Below are positions 1 to 11,734 of a stretch of DNA of 64,000 nt, in pieces (the stretch's first letter is position 1; each line of letters opens with the position of its first letter). Under the pieces are notes generated by a model, which did not search any database, was not told the origin of the DNA, and worked only from the letters and a program-made list of their open reading frames with translations. The position numbers and the translations under genes were made by a program. Origin of the DNA: Meandrina meandrites (lineage: Eukaryota > Cnidaria > Anthozoa > Scleractinia > Meandrinidae); the NCBI GenBank assembly GCA_963693305.1, contig OY855905.1:16928237-16992236 (forward strand), read 5' to 3'.

Positions 1-805
1 TAATTAATATCAGCGAGTGTGTCAGTACCAGAAATGAAGAAAATTGAATCAGTTCTCTGTATAAAATTCTGTAAGGTTTTTAGCAAGGCGTACGGTAAAA
101 TAGAATTAGTTAATCATGCAACCAAACTGCAATGAAAAGAACACGGTTCAAACAGTCAAAACAACATTGTAAGCTTATTCTATGTTTGCGTGCGCCACTT
201 TCCAAATCAAAAACTGCCACAATTCTTACCCAAAATCTGCTTTAAAATGACTTACAAAACCGGCACCATCAATTTGAAGAGTTTGTTTTCCGCCGTGAGT
301 TTTGTTTGCCGTAGCGTGAGTTCTTTTTGTTTACTGTGTTTAGCAGCGAGTTTACTTAGTTTGTTTTGCTGTATTTTTGTTTTTGCCTTGAGTTATTTTT
401 TTATGCCCTAAGGGTTTTGCAGTAAATCAAAGACCAAGGTCCTTTTTACATTGAATAAGTCATAAAGGTTTATTAACATAGTGTACAGTAAACGTTGTAC
501 AGAAAGTTTTACTAAGATTTGTTGTTGCGCCTACGTGCGTACGTGAGAAACCCAATAAAGTGCACTCGTCAATTTTAATTTTAGAACCTGTCAGGCAAAA
601 ATTTAGAAGGATTAACCTCGAAATATATTGACATCGCCTTCGTCAAGAAAACCATGAGAGGTTTTTACATGTAAGATATTAAGTTTAACCATGAGCGATT
701 AAAAATTATTTTATTTTGAACCCTTATGGGCAACTGTATAAGCTTAGAAATAGTGTGGCTACTTATTTGTTAACACTGTAATTAAATTGGGAAAAAAAAT
801 AATGA
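1..805. other. no gene recognised, AT-rich
   Basis: No convincing gene. A 73-codon open frame at 190-411 (+) is hydrophobic and T-rich and looks like chance. The stretch could be intron or flank of the RING-finger gene whose first exon lies just to the right on the minus strand. Confidence 0.5.
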
Positions 806-807
806 AT

Positions 808-844
808 GGGAGCTCCGCTTTTAGGCCTGCCTAAATCTATATAT
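808..844 (+). repeat. dispersed repeat end, GGAGCTCC type
   Basis: About 36 bp starting GGAGCTCCGCTTTTAGGC and ending in TCTATATA recur in reverse orientation at 8600-8636 with a few mismatches. Just right of it is a short inverted repeat (GCAGGTC near 874, GACCTGC near 909). This looks like the end of a dispersed short element; its full extent is not visible. Confidence 0.5.
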
Positions 845-927
845 TACATACATACATCATTTATTTGTTTACGCAGGTCGGATTTAAGGCAGCATAAAGC
901 TGATGTGGACCTGCGGTTAATTAAAAT

Positions 928-1149
928 TTACAAAATAAATAATCCTTGCGAACAACAACAGAATGGAGGATCGAGAAATTCCACGTCCGTTCGCCATGAC
1001 CTCTGACTGATACGGATGATGTCTTCTAAGCAGCTTTTGCAAATGTTATGGGCACAATTTGGAAGACATTTGGGTTCCTTGAAATCTTCGAAACAGACCG
1101 GGCAAGACAATTCGTCCAGCAGTGCATCGTTGAACAGAGAGGACGACAT
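928..1149 (-). CDS. RING-finger (TRIM-like) exon, partial
   Basis: The frame from the ATG at 1149 carries the first six zinc ligands of a C3HC4 RING: C-x2-C, 12 residues, C-A-H-x2-C-x2-C (CPVC ... NCAHNICKSC). RING proteins are usually E3 ubiquitin ligases, and the MSSSLFNDALLDEL lead resembles the start of TRIM-type proteins, whose first exon often encodes RING plus B-box. The final C-x2-C pair is missing: after ...SWRTDVE (about 980) the frame enters unrelated sequence and stops at 928. Either a donor near GAC|GTGGAA ends the exon, or an inserted repeat truncated it. Any other exons would lie to the left. An upstream in-frame ATG at 1296 adds 49 residues without RING similarity and is not preferred. 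Confidence 0.6.
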   Translation of the reverse strand: MSSSLFNDALLDELSCPVCFEDFKEPKCLPNCAHNICKSCLEDIIRISQRSWRTDVEFLDPPFCCCSQGLFIL

Positions 1150-2840
1150 CGAAAATATCTTTATTAGCTTCTCGCTGATTAACGGCCACGAAATCGCTCC
1201 TTTCTCGCCGCCATTTAAAAGTAAATATACAAATAAGATACTCACCGAAGTTTCAAGTTCCAACGAGCCTTGTAACGTAAGAAATTTTGCCTTCAAATGT
1301 CAAAAAAACATTCGATATTGGCTGTCCGCCGGCGTCCGTCATTAAGAATATTGCTCAGCATCCTGGCCATCTTGAAAGGGGAGTGTACCCTGGGAACGAA
1401 GTTGGTTTTCCGCCATGACCGCCAGCCATGACATGTTCACATTAAAGCTTCACCGGGATTTTTGTTTACAGTTGGTAAGTACTTTGAAGCTCTGTTTCTT
1501 CCTTTTATTATCTAAAATTCACTATAAAACTAGCAAAATTCTAGTGAAGTACAAATATATGAATGGCATATGCAAAATCTCAAGGTTTTTCCACGATTTT
1601 GCCAAGGCTAACACACTCGATTGTTCGCAGGACGGAACATGTGGATCATTTCGATACTCGATAAAAATCGATCGTTGTCCATCGAATTTCATAATCATTA
1701 AAATTCGATTACACATTTTTAGCGCCTGCTTTTATGGTGAGTGATCGATCCAAGTAATCTTGGATATATAGTAAAGTGAAACATTTTCGTAAACATGTCA
1801 GAGCTTTTAAGATGAGGTTAACTAATGATTAATCTGTATTTTTAACCAGGCCATAAGCTGTTTCATTAGAAGATGAAATGTTAAACAACTCCAGGACAAA
1901 CAGAAGACAATTTGTAAAAGAGAAGGCAAGGCTGGTTTGTAGTTAACTAACAACATTAAGGGCCCAACTGTAAACTTTACCAATTGTTTATGTCAAGCAT
2001 GTCTTTGAGACTTTGTTTTTTATGGTGCAGTTTACAAGGCAGATTTTTTTGAATTGAAGAGGTAATATTGTGTGACTCAATCTTTTGCAATGATTATTTC
2101 CTGTTGAAATGATTATTCCAGACAATAAAAGGACAAAGAGACCAAAGGAATGAGGTTGAAAATTAAAAAAAAGTATTTACATGATCACCTCCCAAAAGAA
2201 TTATGATTAGTGTTTACTCTTGCTTCTGAAAACTAGTATTCCATTTTTAGAAAAATGTACTGGAAAACAACAACAAGAGACTTGAAAGCTTAAAACCATG
2301 TGGTTAATGTTTAACCAATTTTTTGGGTTCAGTGGTATGGTGTAGTGAAGTAAAAATTTTGTTAACTACTCCAGTTTTGAAATAGTTTTATTCAATGACA
2401 CGTGCAAATGCAAATACTAAGTTTTTATGCAAACCTATTTATACGTGTTCTGCCCAAGAAAAATTCTAGAGGTGTCTTTGAATAAATTTAAGCTTTACAT
2501 AAGCAATATTGATGTAACGAGCTTCGCAATTATTAGGTGAAACAGGTGAAAACTGATTATGTAACACCTTTAAAATAGCAGCGACGTGAGTAACACAAAG
2601 GTCTGAGGCTTGTGTGAGGGACAGCTTTGTTAACATGACACCATTTTGTGTGTGGCTTAAACCTAATCCATACATGCTAAGAGTTGGTAAGGTTGCACTT
2701 GGTGGATTTTGAACTTGGATATAAAAAAATAGCCCTCTGTGAGGACATGTGGTTACGTTTGGACTACGTGGCGGTCAGCAGTTACACCAATAAAAGCAAG
2801 CACCTTGCATATTTTAAAAGTTGAAATTGACCCAAAATCG
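1150..2840. other. no gene recognised upstream of RING exon
   Basis: This stretch lies upstream of the minus-strand RING exon and would hold its promoter or 5' exon. The frames here (1415-1744, 1522-1716, 2466-2675) are short, mutually overlapping and without recognisable domains. No CpG-rich promoter or clear repeat was seen. Confidence 0.4.
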
Positions 2841-2847
2841 TTAACTG

Positions 2848-2918
2848 TAGTAGGTAGTCTAGTGGTTAGTATTTTCATTCCCGACACGATGAATCCGGGT
2901 TCGAGTCCCCCACGGCAC
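2848..2918 (+). repeat. tRNA-like short repeat (SINE head or tRNA pseudogene)
   Basis: An A-box-like block (TAGTCTAGTGGTTAG) and a B-box-like block (GGGTTCGAGTCCC) are correctly ordered and spaced, about 71 nt overall, which is what a Pol III internal promoter needs. The acceptor arms (TAGTAGG and ACGGCAC) do not pair and the anticodon stem-loop is wrong, so it is not a functional tRNA. A T-rich run follows at 2936-2960. A tRNA-derived SINE or a decayed tRNA copy is the best reading. Confidence 0.6.
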
Positions 2919-2941
2919 ATTATTTGTTGAACATCTTCTTT

Positions 2942-3160
2942 TTTTTCTTTTTTTTTTTCAAGATGTCTAGTACATTCCCTGTATTTAGCTGCACGTCTAA
3001 GTCCTGAAAACTCCATTTGAAGTTCATAGTTTGGATTAAATTTCATGCCGTGTGTCTTGAGAAAATCCTCCTTGACAAACCAACTGGAAACGAAGATTTT
3101 TAAGACATCAATGTCCACTTGTTTCTGCCGTTGAGTATTCTCCAGATTCATTTCCTTCAA
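2942..3160 (-). CDS. unrecognised open frame, possible exon fragment
   Basis: The first 73 residues of a 135-codon frame have protein-like composition, with mixed charge and spaced aromatics (for example SSWFVKEDFLKTHGMKF). They end in a Lys/Glu run encoded by an A/T-rich tract, after which the frame runs antisense through the tRNA-like repeat, so that distal part is not coding. I recognise no family. It could be a mobile-element remnant or a host exon. Nothing nearby supports a function. Confidence 0.2.
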
Positions 3161-4304
3161 TTCTAGACTTCAAAAGGTGTCTTGCAATCGTTAACGGAGA
3201 AAAAACATTGCCTCGAAAGAGCCTACAACAGACGCCATTTTCTTTGCTTGGTCAACCATGCGTGAGTATAGCGTGTGGGAAAACGAGCCTGCAATGTCAT
3301 ATACGTTCTGACAACGTGGTAAAAAGAAAAAAATTCTGTGTACTGCGTGGTACTTGCAAGACTAAAAAAATAAAAACAAAGTTCTTACTAAATGAGTATT
3401 AAGTCCCTTTCGAAAAAAAAATCTTCCATATGTTTTGGGCTCAGCACTTCTTCTTTTTCCACTAAAGAAGAGTTTTGACAACGTGACAGTCAGCAGTTAT
3501 TCCCATGAAAAAACTTACGGACTTACCCTGTAGCATAGTATGGTTACTGACGTAACCACAAAAATAACAAAACAGAAACTACTTAGCACTGTTGTGTATT
3601 TGAAGACACTGTAAATATATAAACAAATATTGTAAATGAAGCAGAAACTTGTTAAAAATCCCAACTGGTAGGAGGCTGACCAGTTGGCTATTTACAAAGC
3701 ATGGAGGAGTTGAATTTGGGCGACCAAAGACAAATCTATTCAGTGGTAGGGAGGAGGATTTGAACCGAGGGCCCAGGTTTACAAGTCCAGTGCCCTAACC
3801 ACTAGGCAATGCTGCCTATTAATAAACAAGAAAAGAAAAACCTGGAACCTGAGAAACAAGAAAAAAGAATTTCATGCTTTTTAGGGTATGCCAATAGAGT
3901 TGATAAAATAGATTCATTATGGTTTACAATGTTAGTGCCCCCTTGAATTCCTGTGATGTTTTCTGGGAAATTGCCCTTTAGTATATATCTGCCAATTATG
4001 AGTTCATTTGCACGTGAATAAGTCTTCAAAAATTCAACATGAAATGGAGAAACAAACTTACAAAGCTCAGTGGGTCTATTCACTGGATTGAGTTCCTCTT
4101 CATTTACAGTTCTTAAGTTTCAAAGAAGTCTTAAATGTCCTGTGTCAGGTGGAGCCTGGCTACCGGCTACTAGCTACCAGCATCAACCCAATTAATGAAT
4201 TATGAGTTAAACTGAGGATATGAAAATATCCAAATTCATGATCTCAAGAATGTCAAATTCAATTATCACTTTAGGATATCAATTCATATTCTCCATGACA
4301 CAGC
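3161..4304. other. no gene; one SINE-like repeat inside
   Basis: Apart from the tRNA-Thr-like repeat at 3744-3816 nothing is recognised. A block near 3478-3510 (tgacagtcagcagttattcc) resembles one near 2772-2800, suggesting a short diverged direct repeat. The open frames at 3208-3402 and 3802-4083 have no visible domain. Confidence 0.4.
3744..3816 (-). repeat. tRNA-Thr-like SINE head
   Basis: On the minus strand 73 nt begin GGCAGCATTGCCTAGTGG (A box) and continue with a loop CTTGTAA, as in tRNA-Thr(UGU), then a B box GGTTCAAATCC. The D and anticodon regions closely follow tRNA-Thr, but the anticodon stem has mismatches and the T stem and acceptor do not pair. It is therefore a tRNA-derived repeat and not a working gene. 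No recognisable tail or target duplication was resolved. Confidence 0.65.
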
Positions 4305-5835
4305 TCACAAGAATTTAGAAAATGATCACCATTAAAGTATTGTCTGCATAGAAAAAGCAATTCCCTTAACTATTTCTGTATGAAATGTTAAGAGAGCAGT
4401 AAGGAGAATATGAAGTTGACAGGCAGGCTTATAGGGTCCAAGGTGGCAGCACTTTTCCATCAGTGAACACCTACTTTATAGTCAGTTTGTGAAGTGCTGT
4501 GACCTAATGGTTAGTGGATTGGACTCCTGATGGGTCAGTCTGGTGTTGAGCTCTGGCGAGAGTCATCCTGCTGTGTTCCTTGGCAAGACCCTCTACTCTG
4601 ACAATCCTTTCTCCATCTAGGAGTATCGATGGCACCGGTGGACTCTGTTAACACTCACTTTGTGCGGGAGACGCAGTACTCTGATGGCAACATGTAACAT
4701 GTGGAGTGCAGACTGTAAGATCCAAACACATTGCGTCCAGTGTTCTTGTGTTTTGTTGTTGGACGAGATGGGAGAAAAACTCTTCGTGATTTAAAAGTGT
4801 CATCACTTTGCAGTCAAGGAAGACTCAGTTTGTAGCCAGTGTGGAAGGAACAGCGACCAAATGGTAAGTGGCTGATCAATAGGTCTTAAATTGGGCTCTC
4901 GCTGGAGCCATCATGTCATGTTTATGGGTAACACACTACTCTCACAGTGCTTCCCTCCAGCTTGGAGTGCAGACTGGCACGGACCAACTGTTAGGGGATC
5001 CTTACAAATGCTGGGGGTCACTTGTAATGGACAAGCATCCCATCAAGGGAGCGGAGCAATACTCCTAGGTACTTCATGCTACAGGAACCAGAGTTGAGCA
5101 CCAGTGCTGTTGAGCCATCTGGCTTCTCACATCCCTAGGAATGTAGCAGACTTCCTTCCTCTGTAGCCAATGAAATGCTTACTGGAATGTTTTTATTTTT
5201 AGCCACAGAGACTGTAAGGGTGATTCATTGTCCTGTGTAAAACATTCCTTTCACCATTTAAGTCCAACGCCCTTCATTGGGTGCACCACAAAACATTTTG
5301 AGTGGGGGAGGAAAAAGGGTATTGGTTAACCTACACCTCTTACAAACAGTTACACGGTAGACAGGTGGAAGTGTAGAATGGCAGACTGGGATTAGGGCAA
5401 CAGTGGATTGTAGAATGGGGTGGAGAAACTGGGGAATGGTGGTTCTTGAGTCTGGCTGTACAGTCAAGTTGATTTAAGAACCCGCAATGAAGTACAATTC
5501 CTCGGCAGTGATGTGGTTAGCACATGTTGCAGTGGTTGTCAAGGTCAGGATTTGAATCCCTGGATGGGCTTTTCTGTTGTAGGAAAAAGATAGGCAATAA
5601 AACAACAGTTATTTCTACCTGATGTTCAGATGACACATATTAATTGGATGAAGCTCAGCTTCCGAGTGGCTGTTGAAAGTTGGGGAAAATGACGTATTGC
5701 ATGCTTGGTTGAGATGATGCTGCCTGTTTTAGGTCATAAACAGGCAACAGATGGGGTAGAAAGCAAGTCCTGGTAGGTGATCCTTTAGTCATTTCAGAGA
5801 CTTTTCCATTCTTTTGGCACTTAGTTCAAGATATC
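4305..5835 (+). repeat. palindrome left arm
   Basis: The arm contains tRNA-like modules, for example near 4495-4560 (GACCTAATGGTTAGTGGATTGG) and 5496-5575 (A-box-like GTGATGTGGTTAGCAC, B-box-like GGATTTGAATCC). It also has diverged direct copies of one module at about 4500 and 4860, each ending in a 'cttggcaagaccc/aggagtat' type segment. The inner edge at about 5835 is approximate. Confidence 0.75.
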
Positions 5836-6007
5836 TGAGTGTATTTCTTGTAAGAATTACAGTGCAAGGATGTTCTAGTTGTAATGACGCATCATCTTCT
5901 GTATATTTAGGAGAAATGTTGAGTGATGAACTGACATGTCTAGGAATAGGTAGCGAACAACAATTATATCAACTGGGGAAGATTAACCATGTTTAAGCTC
6001 AAAGGTT

Positions 6008-6027
6008 TAATAATAACAATAATATTA

Positions 6028-6118
<91 letters not shown>
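6008..6118 (+). repeat. (AAT)n microsatellite in palindrome loop
   Basis: About 110 bp of nearly pure AAT repeat lie in the spacer between the palindrome arms. The minus-strand poly-Leu frame at 6025-6231 is an artefact of this tract. Confidence 0.95.
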
Positions 6119-6121
<3 letters not shown>

Positions 6122-6304
6122 ACCTTTGAGCAGACATGGCTGGCCAGTCTTTCCTGGTTGATGTGACTGTTGTTAGCTACTTGTTCATAATGATGTGTTA
6201 GTTCATCACTTGATACTTTTCCTGAATGCATGGAAGATTATGTTTCATCACATCCAGAACATCCTTGCACTGTAGCTCCTGCAAGAGATCCACTTAAACA
6301 TCCT

Positions 6305-7795
6305 GAACTGAATGCCAGGGGGATGGAAAAGCCTCTGAAGTGAAGAAAAGATCACCTGCCACGACTCACTCTCTACCCTGTCTGCTGCTGTTTATGACCT
6401 GGAACAGGTAACATGATTTCTACTGAGCATGGAATGCAATCTTTCCTCAATTTTCAACAGGCAATCAAAAGCTGACTTTCATCCATGCGAGATGCGTCAT
6501 CTAAATATCAAAAGAAATAACTGTTGTTACAAAGGTTGCTGATCTTTTTTCTACAACAGAAACTGCCCCTTCAGAGATTTGAATCCTGATCTTGGCTGCC
6601 ACAACACCATGTGTTAACTACATTACTACCAGGGGATTGTCCTTTGTTGCAGGTTCTTGAATCAACCAGACTGTACAACCAGACTTAAGAGGCACTATTC
6701 CCTAATCCCCCCTCTGCATTCTACAATCCATCATTGCCCTAGTCACAGCCTGCCAGTCCACACTTCCACCCATCTGCTGTGTAACTGTCTGTAAGAAGTG
6801 CAGGTTAACCAGTGTTTTTTCCCCTCCCTCACTTGAAAGTTTTGTCGGTACATCCAGTGGCAGGAGTTAAACTTTTATGGTAAAAGGTTTGTTTTTCACA
6901 AGGTGATAAATCCCTCTTCCAGTCTTGGTGGCTCGGAATGAGAACACTCTAGTGACCATTTCACTGGCTGCAAAGCAGGGACGTCTGTTTCATTCCTAGG
7001 AAAGCAAGAAGCCGGATGACTGAACAGCGCTGGTGCTTTACTCTAGTTTCTGTAGTATGAAGTGCCTAGGAGCATCGCTACACTCTCTCGATGGGAAGCT
7101 AGTCTATTGCAGGTTACCCCTAGTTTTTTGTTAAGACGCCCAAACAATTGGTTAGTACCATCTCCACTCCAAGGTGGAGGGATGCACTGCGAGAGTGGTG
7201 TCTTGCCCATGAACTCGACACAATGACTCTAGCCAGGGGCCAATTTCAGACCAGCCGAGCAGCCACCTACCATTTGGTCACTGTTTCCCTCACACTGGCT
7301 ACAAACTGAGTCTTCCTTGACTGTTAAGTGGTGACACTTTTACATCACGAAGAGTTTTTCTCCCATCTCGTCCAACAACTCAACACAAGAACACTGGACA
7401 CAATGTGTTTGGATCTTACAATCTGCACTTCAACATGTTACATGAAACCATCAGAGCACTGTGTCTCCTGCACAAGTGAGGGTTTACAGAGTTTACAGGC
7501 ACCGTCAATACTCCTAGGTGGAGAAGGGATTGTTAGAGTAGAGGGTCTTGCCAAGGAACACAACATGACGACTCTGGTGAGGGCTCAACCCCAGACTGAC
7601 CCATCAGGAGTCAAATCCACAAACCATTAGGTCACAGCACCCCACAAACTGACTATAAAGTGGGTGTTTACTGATGGAGAAGTGCTGCAACCTTGGAGCC
7701 TTTAAGTTTTAATGTCTCCATACTGCTCTGTCTACATTTCTTTCAGAACTAGTTAGAAGAATTTCAACGGTGATCATTTGTGAAACCAGCCACTA
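6305..7795 (-). repeat. palindrome right arm
   Basis: Reverse-complement partner of the left arm. It contains the module with 'gggaagctagtctattgcaggtt' near 7100 and 'gtggtgtcttgcccatgaac' near 7197. I recognise this as a type of tRNA-derived module common in cnidarian genomes (recollection, not a search). Confidence 0.75.
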
Positions 7796-8000
7796 AACAT
7801 TCGGTTACTCAACTGACCCGCACTGGCCTATAAATTGAGTATTCCTTGTCTGCAAAGTGTTCACACTTTTAAATTACAAAAAAAATCTTTTCTTAATATG
7901 TAAATGGTGTCTTGTCTAAGAAGTTAACACAACAACCCTGGATAGGGATTGATTTTGAGCCATGCGTTTGTAGTCCAACATGTTGGATGTAACCCTTAGT
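7796..8000 (-). repeat. additional diverged module outside the palindrome
   Basis: The block at 7800-7900 (tataaattgagtattccttg ...) is a diverged copy of 7285-7370 within the right arm. The same module type therefore continues for one more unit beyond the symmetric region. Confidence 0.5.
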
Positions 8001-10700
8001 CAATTGTGCCTTCTTCACAAGATGAGATTTTACCAAGTGAAAAGTGACACATCATATTTATATCATGATGGCATCAATCCATACATCTCTTTTGAGATAT
8101 TTGAGCTTACTGGTTTCATGTTGTTGGTAGATACTAATGAACGGAGCTAACAATGAATAGACTTACATGTGGGATGTATTGTTCACAGTTAAGTTGTGTG
8201 GGTCACCCGATAAATGGATTTACGCTGAAACATTTCAGGTTATATCTTCCACATGACATTGAAGGCTTCTTTGAGAGTTAAAATCTAAACACCTGAAACA
8301 GGAAACAGTCTAGCAGGAAGACTACATGAAACCGATCTTTGTTAGTTTGTTAACCCACGTCAGATCATGTGTTACACTGGACATTGCTACCGGTATTTGC
8401 TTTAAGTTTTCAATCACATTCACTTGTACATGAATGAATGATTTGCAGTTATATAAAGGCCGGCCGGGGCAATTTTCCAGGAAGTGCCACGTATTAATGT
8501 CTTTAAATTTGGGGAACTACAGTGGACATGTAACATTGTGAAGGTAAATAAATCTATTTATTGATCTCTGTTATTGGTAACCAACCCAAATAGGTAATAA
8601 AGTTATATAGATTTAGCCAAGCCTAAAAGTGGAGCTCCACATATACATTTTTTGCTGGTTCTTAATAACTTGTAGAAATACTCTCATTGATAGTACTGTC
8701 ATTCAAGTTATTAGGCAACTACTCAAGAAAGATTCCATAGTCTAAATTGATTGTCAACTCCAATTGCAGAAATTCCCTTGAAAAATCCTGTTAGAACAAA
8801 AAAATAAAGGACTAGAGCTAGTGATCCAATAGAAAACCAATATCTGGTCAGGGGCCAACTTCAATAAAACGTGATCTCGGTACAATGTTTTTAAGTTCAC
8901 CAATGATTGTATGTATACTGGAAGTTCCTGTCATTTCATTATATTATGGTGAAGTCAATGACCAACTGTAATGACTTTTCACAGAATTCAGTTGTGACAT
9001 CTGCACTTCTACGTTTGATTTAAAACTAGATAAAAGCAGAACGTGCTCACATTTTGTTTTCAATTTAGCACTCTAAGAGCATTGTATGTGATATAAACAA
9101 CATGTGTGTGATGCGCAATGAATGGTCATTGGTAAGAAAAAGTTCTTAACATAGGAAATAAATCAGAAAAATAGGAACTAGAAGTAGCCAAGTAAAGTAT
9201 GTGTACAACCTTCAAAGTGAACGTTTCTAAATTGAGATGACAGAAGAAAGCGGGGGACCAGAAGAGGTAAAACAAATCACATGCCTCTTTTCTACAAATG
9301 TGGCTGTCTTTCTTGAGCAAAATAGGAGTCAAACTGTAAGAATGGTTTAAAGCCTCTTAATTGTTTGAATGCTTTACTATTTTTAGTGTGAATTCAATTT
9401 CTTTCTATTTATTTCCGTATAAGTGTTTGAGTTTCTTTACTGAGCGAGAATTTTTCTAGGCAATAGACAACATAAGGGAAATTTCAGTACATTACCATAG
9501 CGAGCCATGAGTCACTCAAACCTGGGACATTTGTTACTCAAGTGGCTGCTTTTCTAAATTCTTTACTTTGGTGTTCCATGCAGTTCAATTCAAGAGTTGG
9601 TAAGCATTAACTGTCCAGTTTAAAGCTTTCCAGGTTTTTGTTAGTTTTAAGTTGTTGTTTTCATGTCCTGTTACATCTCACCCTAAACAGAATTTTACAG
9701 TAAAAAACTCTAAGGGCAAGAATTCGTTCAGTGAAATACATATTTTGTAGAACAGGAAAAAGTCTTGGCTTTGAAACTGTTGAAATAATTTATCTTCAGG
9801 GCTGTCACTTGTGTTTGAAGTATTATGAAAAAATAGCAATCAGGATGAATAACTATGAAAGCCATCAGAGAAGACAGAGAAAATACCCTGCCCTACCCTA
9901 CCCCCAACCCTTTTAATAAAGAGTTTTATGAAACTATACCTTTCAAATAGCTTTCTAATCTTGTAATGGTGTTTAGTTGTATGTTATTAATGCAGAAATG
10001 GACAACACCTGCACAGTGTTCTTTGAAGTATTTTAACACAGGCACAATCCACAAGAAAGTTTGAGAAACAAGTGCACAGGATGGTGTAGCCAAGGACAAT
10101 GTAAAGGTGTAGCCAATGAAGAAACTGTGGTCTGCTTCAGGTAGAGTCCATGCAAAACTACATTTAAAAGGTTCTTAAACTTTGACACAAAGGCACAAAA
10201 AATATATTTGTCATCCATTTATCTTTGTAAAAATTGTGACAATATAAAAATGCTTTTAGCATCTCCTTTGACTGGAAACTTTCCATAATGGCTTCAAAAT
10301 TTGTGAAGGGAGGCGTGAAAGTGCCTCAACTCGTATGAAAAGCTTGTGAATCCTGTACCTTTAAATTTAATTGCAATTATGTAGCTGAATTCGTACAAAA
10401 TATTGGGTCAAATATAAATTTCACGAGTAGTTCATTTTTTTCATGTTTTCACCCAAATTCACATTGTTTTCAGCTTGGAGAAGTGATTGAAAGGTAAAAA
10501 AAAACTATAAAACCTTAAGATTGTTTCATTTTAGATTTTTTATCTTGAAAACATGTTATTTGTCTGAAGAGAAGTGGGCACACCAAGGACTACTAGATGG
10601 CGATTTTCACTGATAACCGTGGCTTGCAGAGAACACTGTGGAGAACAAATGTGGTAGGTGTACGCGTCAGCGAGAACAGCCAATTATTTGCATGTTTTCA
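8001..10700. other. no gene recognised
   Basis: AT-rich sequence with only short, domain-free frames (9126-9332, 9731-9916, 10033-10218). Apart from the GGAGCTCC-type repeat copy at 8600-8636 I see no element boundaries. It may be intron or intergenic. Confidence 0.4.
8600..8636 (-). repeat. dispersed repeat end, inverted copy of 808-844
   Basis: The reverse complement starts GGAGCTCCACTTTTAGGC and ends TCTATATA, matching 808-844 with about four mismatches. Confidence 0.5.
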
Positions 10701-10704
10701 ATAA

Positions 10705-10817
10705 AATAATTATTCCACTCGCGCTTGTTGAATATGAGACGGTTATAGCCAACTTGGCGCTACCTGCCTTGTTGGCTATCTACCATCCCATATCCAACAT
10801 GAGCTTGTGGAATAATT
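10705..10817. repeat. 113-bp hairpin repeat (MITE-like)
   Basis: The arms AATAATTATTCCACTCGCGC...GGTTATAGCCAAC (left) and GTTGGCTATC...GTGGAATAATT (right) are inverted copies of about 50 bp separated by about 12 bp. The short foldback with AT-rich ends is MITE-like. The 112-codon frame at 10658-10996 runs through it and is not considered coding. Confidence 0.7.
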
Positions 10818-11639
10818 GTAAATTATTCACAAAATTGTCATGTTGCCCATATATGGTCAGAAAGTCACTGCTGTTCATCATCTGTACATTGCAGATATGC
10901 TGCCATATAGCTGGTTGCCACAATTTGCCTGAGTATTGCAAAGAACTGCTAAACCACGGTAGTTTTAGCTGTAAAAGTTTTCTCATTGGCAATTAGTTCA
11001 ATAATAAAACAATTATCCTGATCAGTCTTGCAGAATATCTGCTGATTTTAAGTATCAAGCGATATACTGCATGATTTGTTAAATATTGACTAACACATCC
11101 AACATGCATATGTTAGCAAATATTGTTTACATTGATGCAAAAGTCTTTTTTTTTGGCTTGTCATTAAGGTCATTTGCTGAAATATGGCTGTAGAACTAAA
11201 CATAGATTTTAAATCAAACTTTGCCTATTGGTTGACTACCTTGAGGCAACGTATATTTTGTGATGAAATTTGTTTAGGAGCAGGAAGACATTGTATTATA
11301 TAATGCATAATTCCTTACATTTGTATTTAAACTGTTTACTTTATTCCTTATGGGAGCAAAAACAGGAGAATAAAAAACCTATGCAACAATCCAACAGAAC
11401 AGCACAAAAGAGAACATGATACTCATAGACTCAAAACTTTCAAAATTGGGTGAGGATATTGTCCAGTGTTGGTTAGATATAAAACTCCACTTACAAATGT
11501 ACAACACTAACAACAAAGATATAAAATATCCAGTAAGTTTGACATATAAATTTATGAAAAGACAAAGCTGTAATAAAAATAATTTAGTAAAGGTAATGAA
11601 GAAGAGATATTATTTTATATAGCATATACATTCAAAAAT
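10818..11639. other. no gene recognised
   Basis: AT-rich, with one 68-codon Lys/Asn-rich frame (11416-11622, +) of no recognisable family. The right edge approaches the 3' end of the Penelope-like element. Confidence 0.4.
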
Positions 11640-11734
11640 AGTCGTAATCAGTTGACGCTTCGGCATCATCTTGACGCAATTCTCAAGACTAAAATAAAAT
11701 CAAATATGCAATGTTGTTAAAAAATTCCTAAATT

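Larger units (their letters stand above)
4305..7795. repeat. giant imperfect palindrome (about 3.5 kb)
   Basis: The left arm reads outside-in as the reverse complement of the right arm read outside-in. Matching landmarks: AAATGATCACC at about 4320 pairs with the complement at about 7775; GACCTAATGGTTAG at about 4500 with the block at 7627; ATGGGAGAAAAACTCTTCGTGA at about 4770 with 7345; the GTTAACC block at about 5325 with 6805; TTAGGTCATAAACAGG at about 5730 with 6395. Arms are roughly 1.5 kb with frequent substitutions and small indels. Each arm holds several tRNA-like modules, so this is a long foldback of repeat DNA with no coding potential. Confidence 0.85.

Noticed and set aside
2848..2918. 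Functional tRNA gene
   Set aside because: A and B boxes are present but the acceptor and anticodon stems do not pair and the loop is the wrong length.
3744..3816. Functional tRNA-Thr gene
   Set aside because: T stem and acceptor stem do not pair and the anticodon stem has mismatches; a SINE head is more likely.
6025..6231. Poly-leucine protein
   Set aside because: Product of the (AAT)n microsatellite read on the minus strand.
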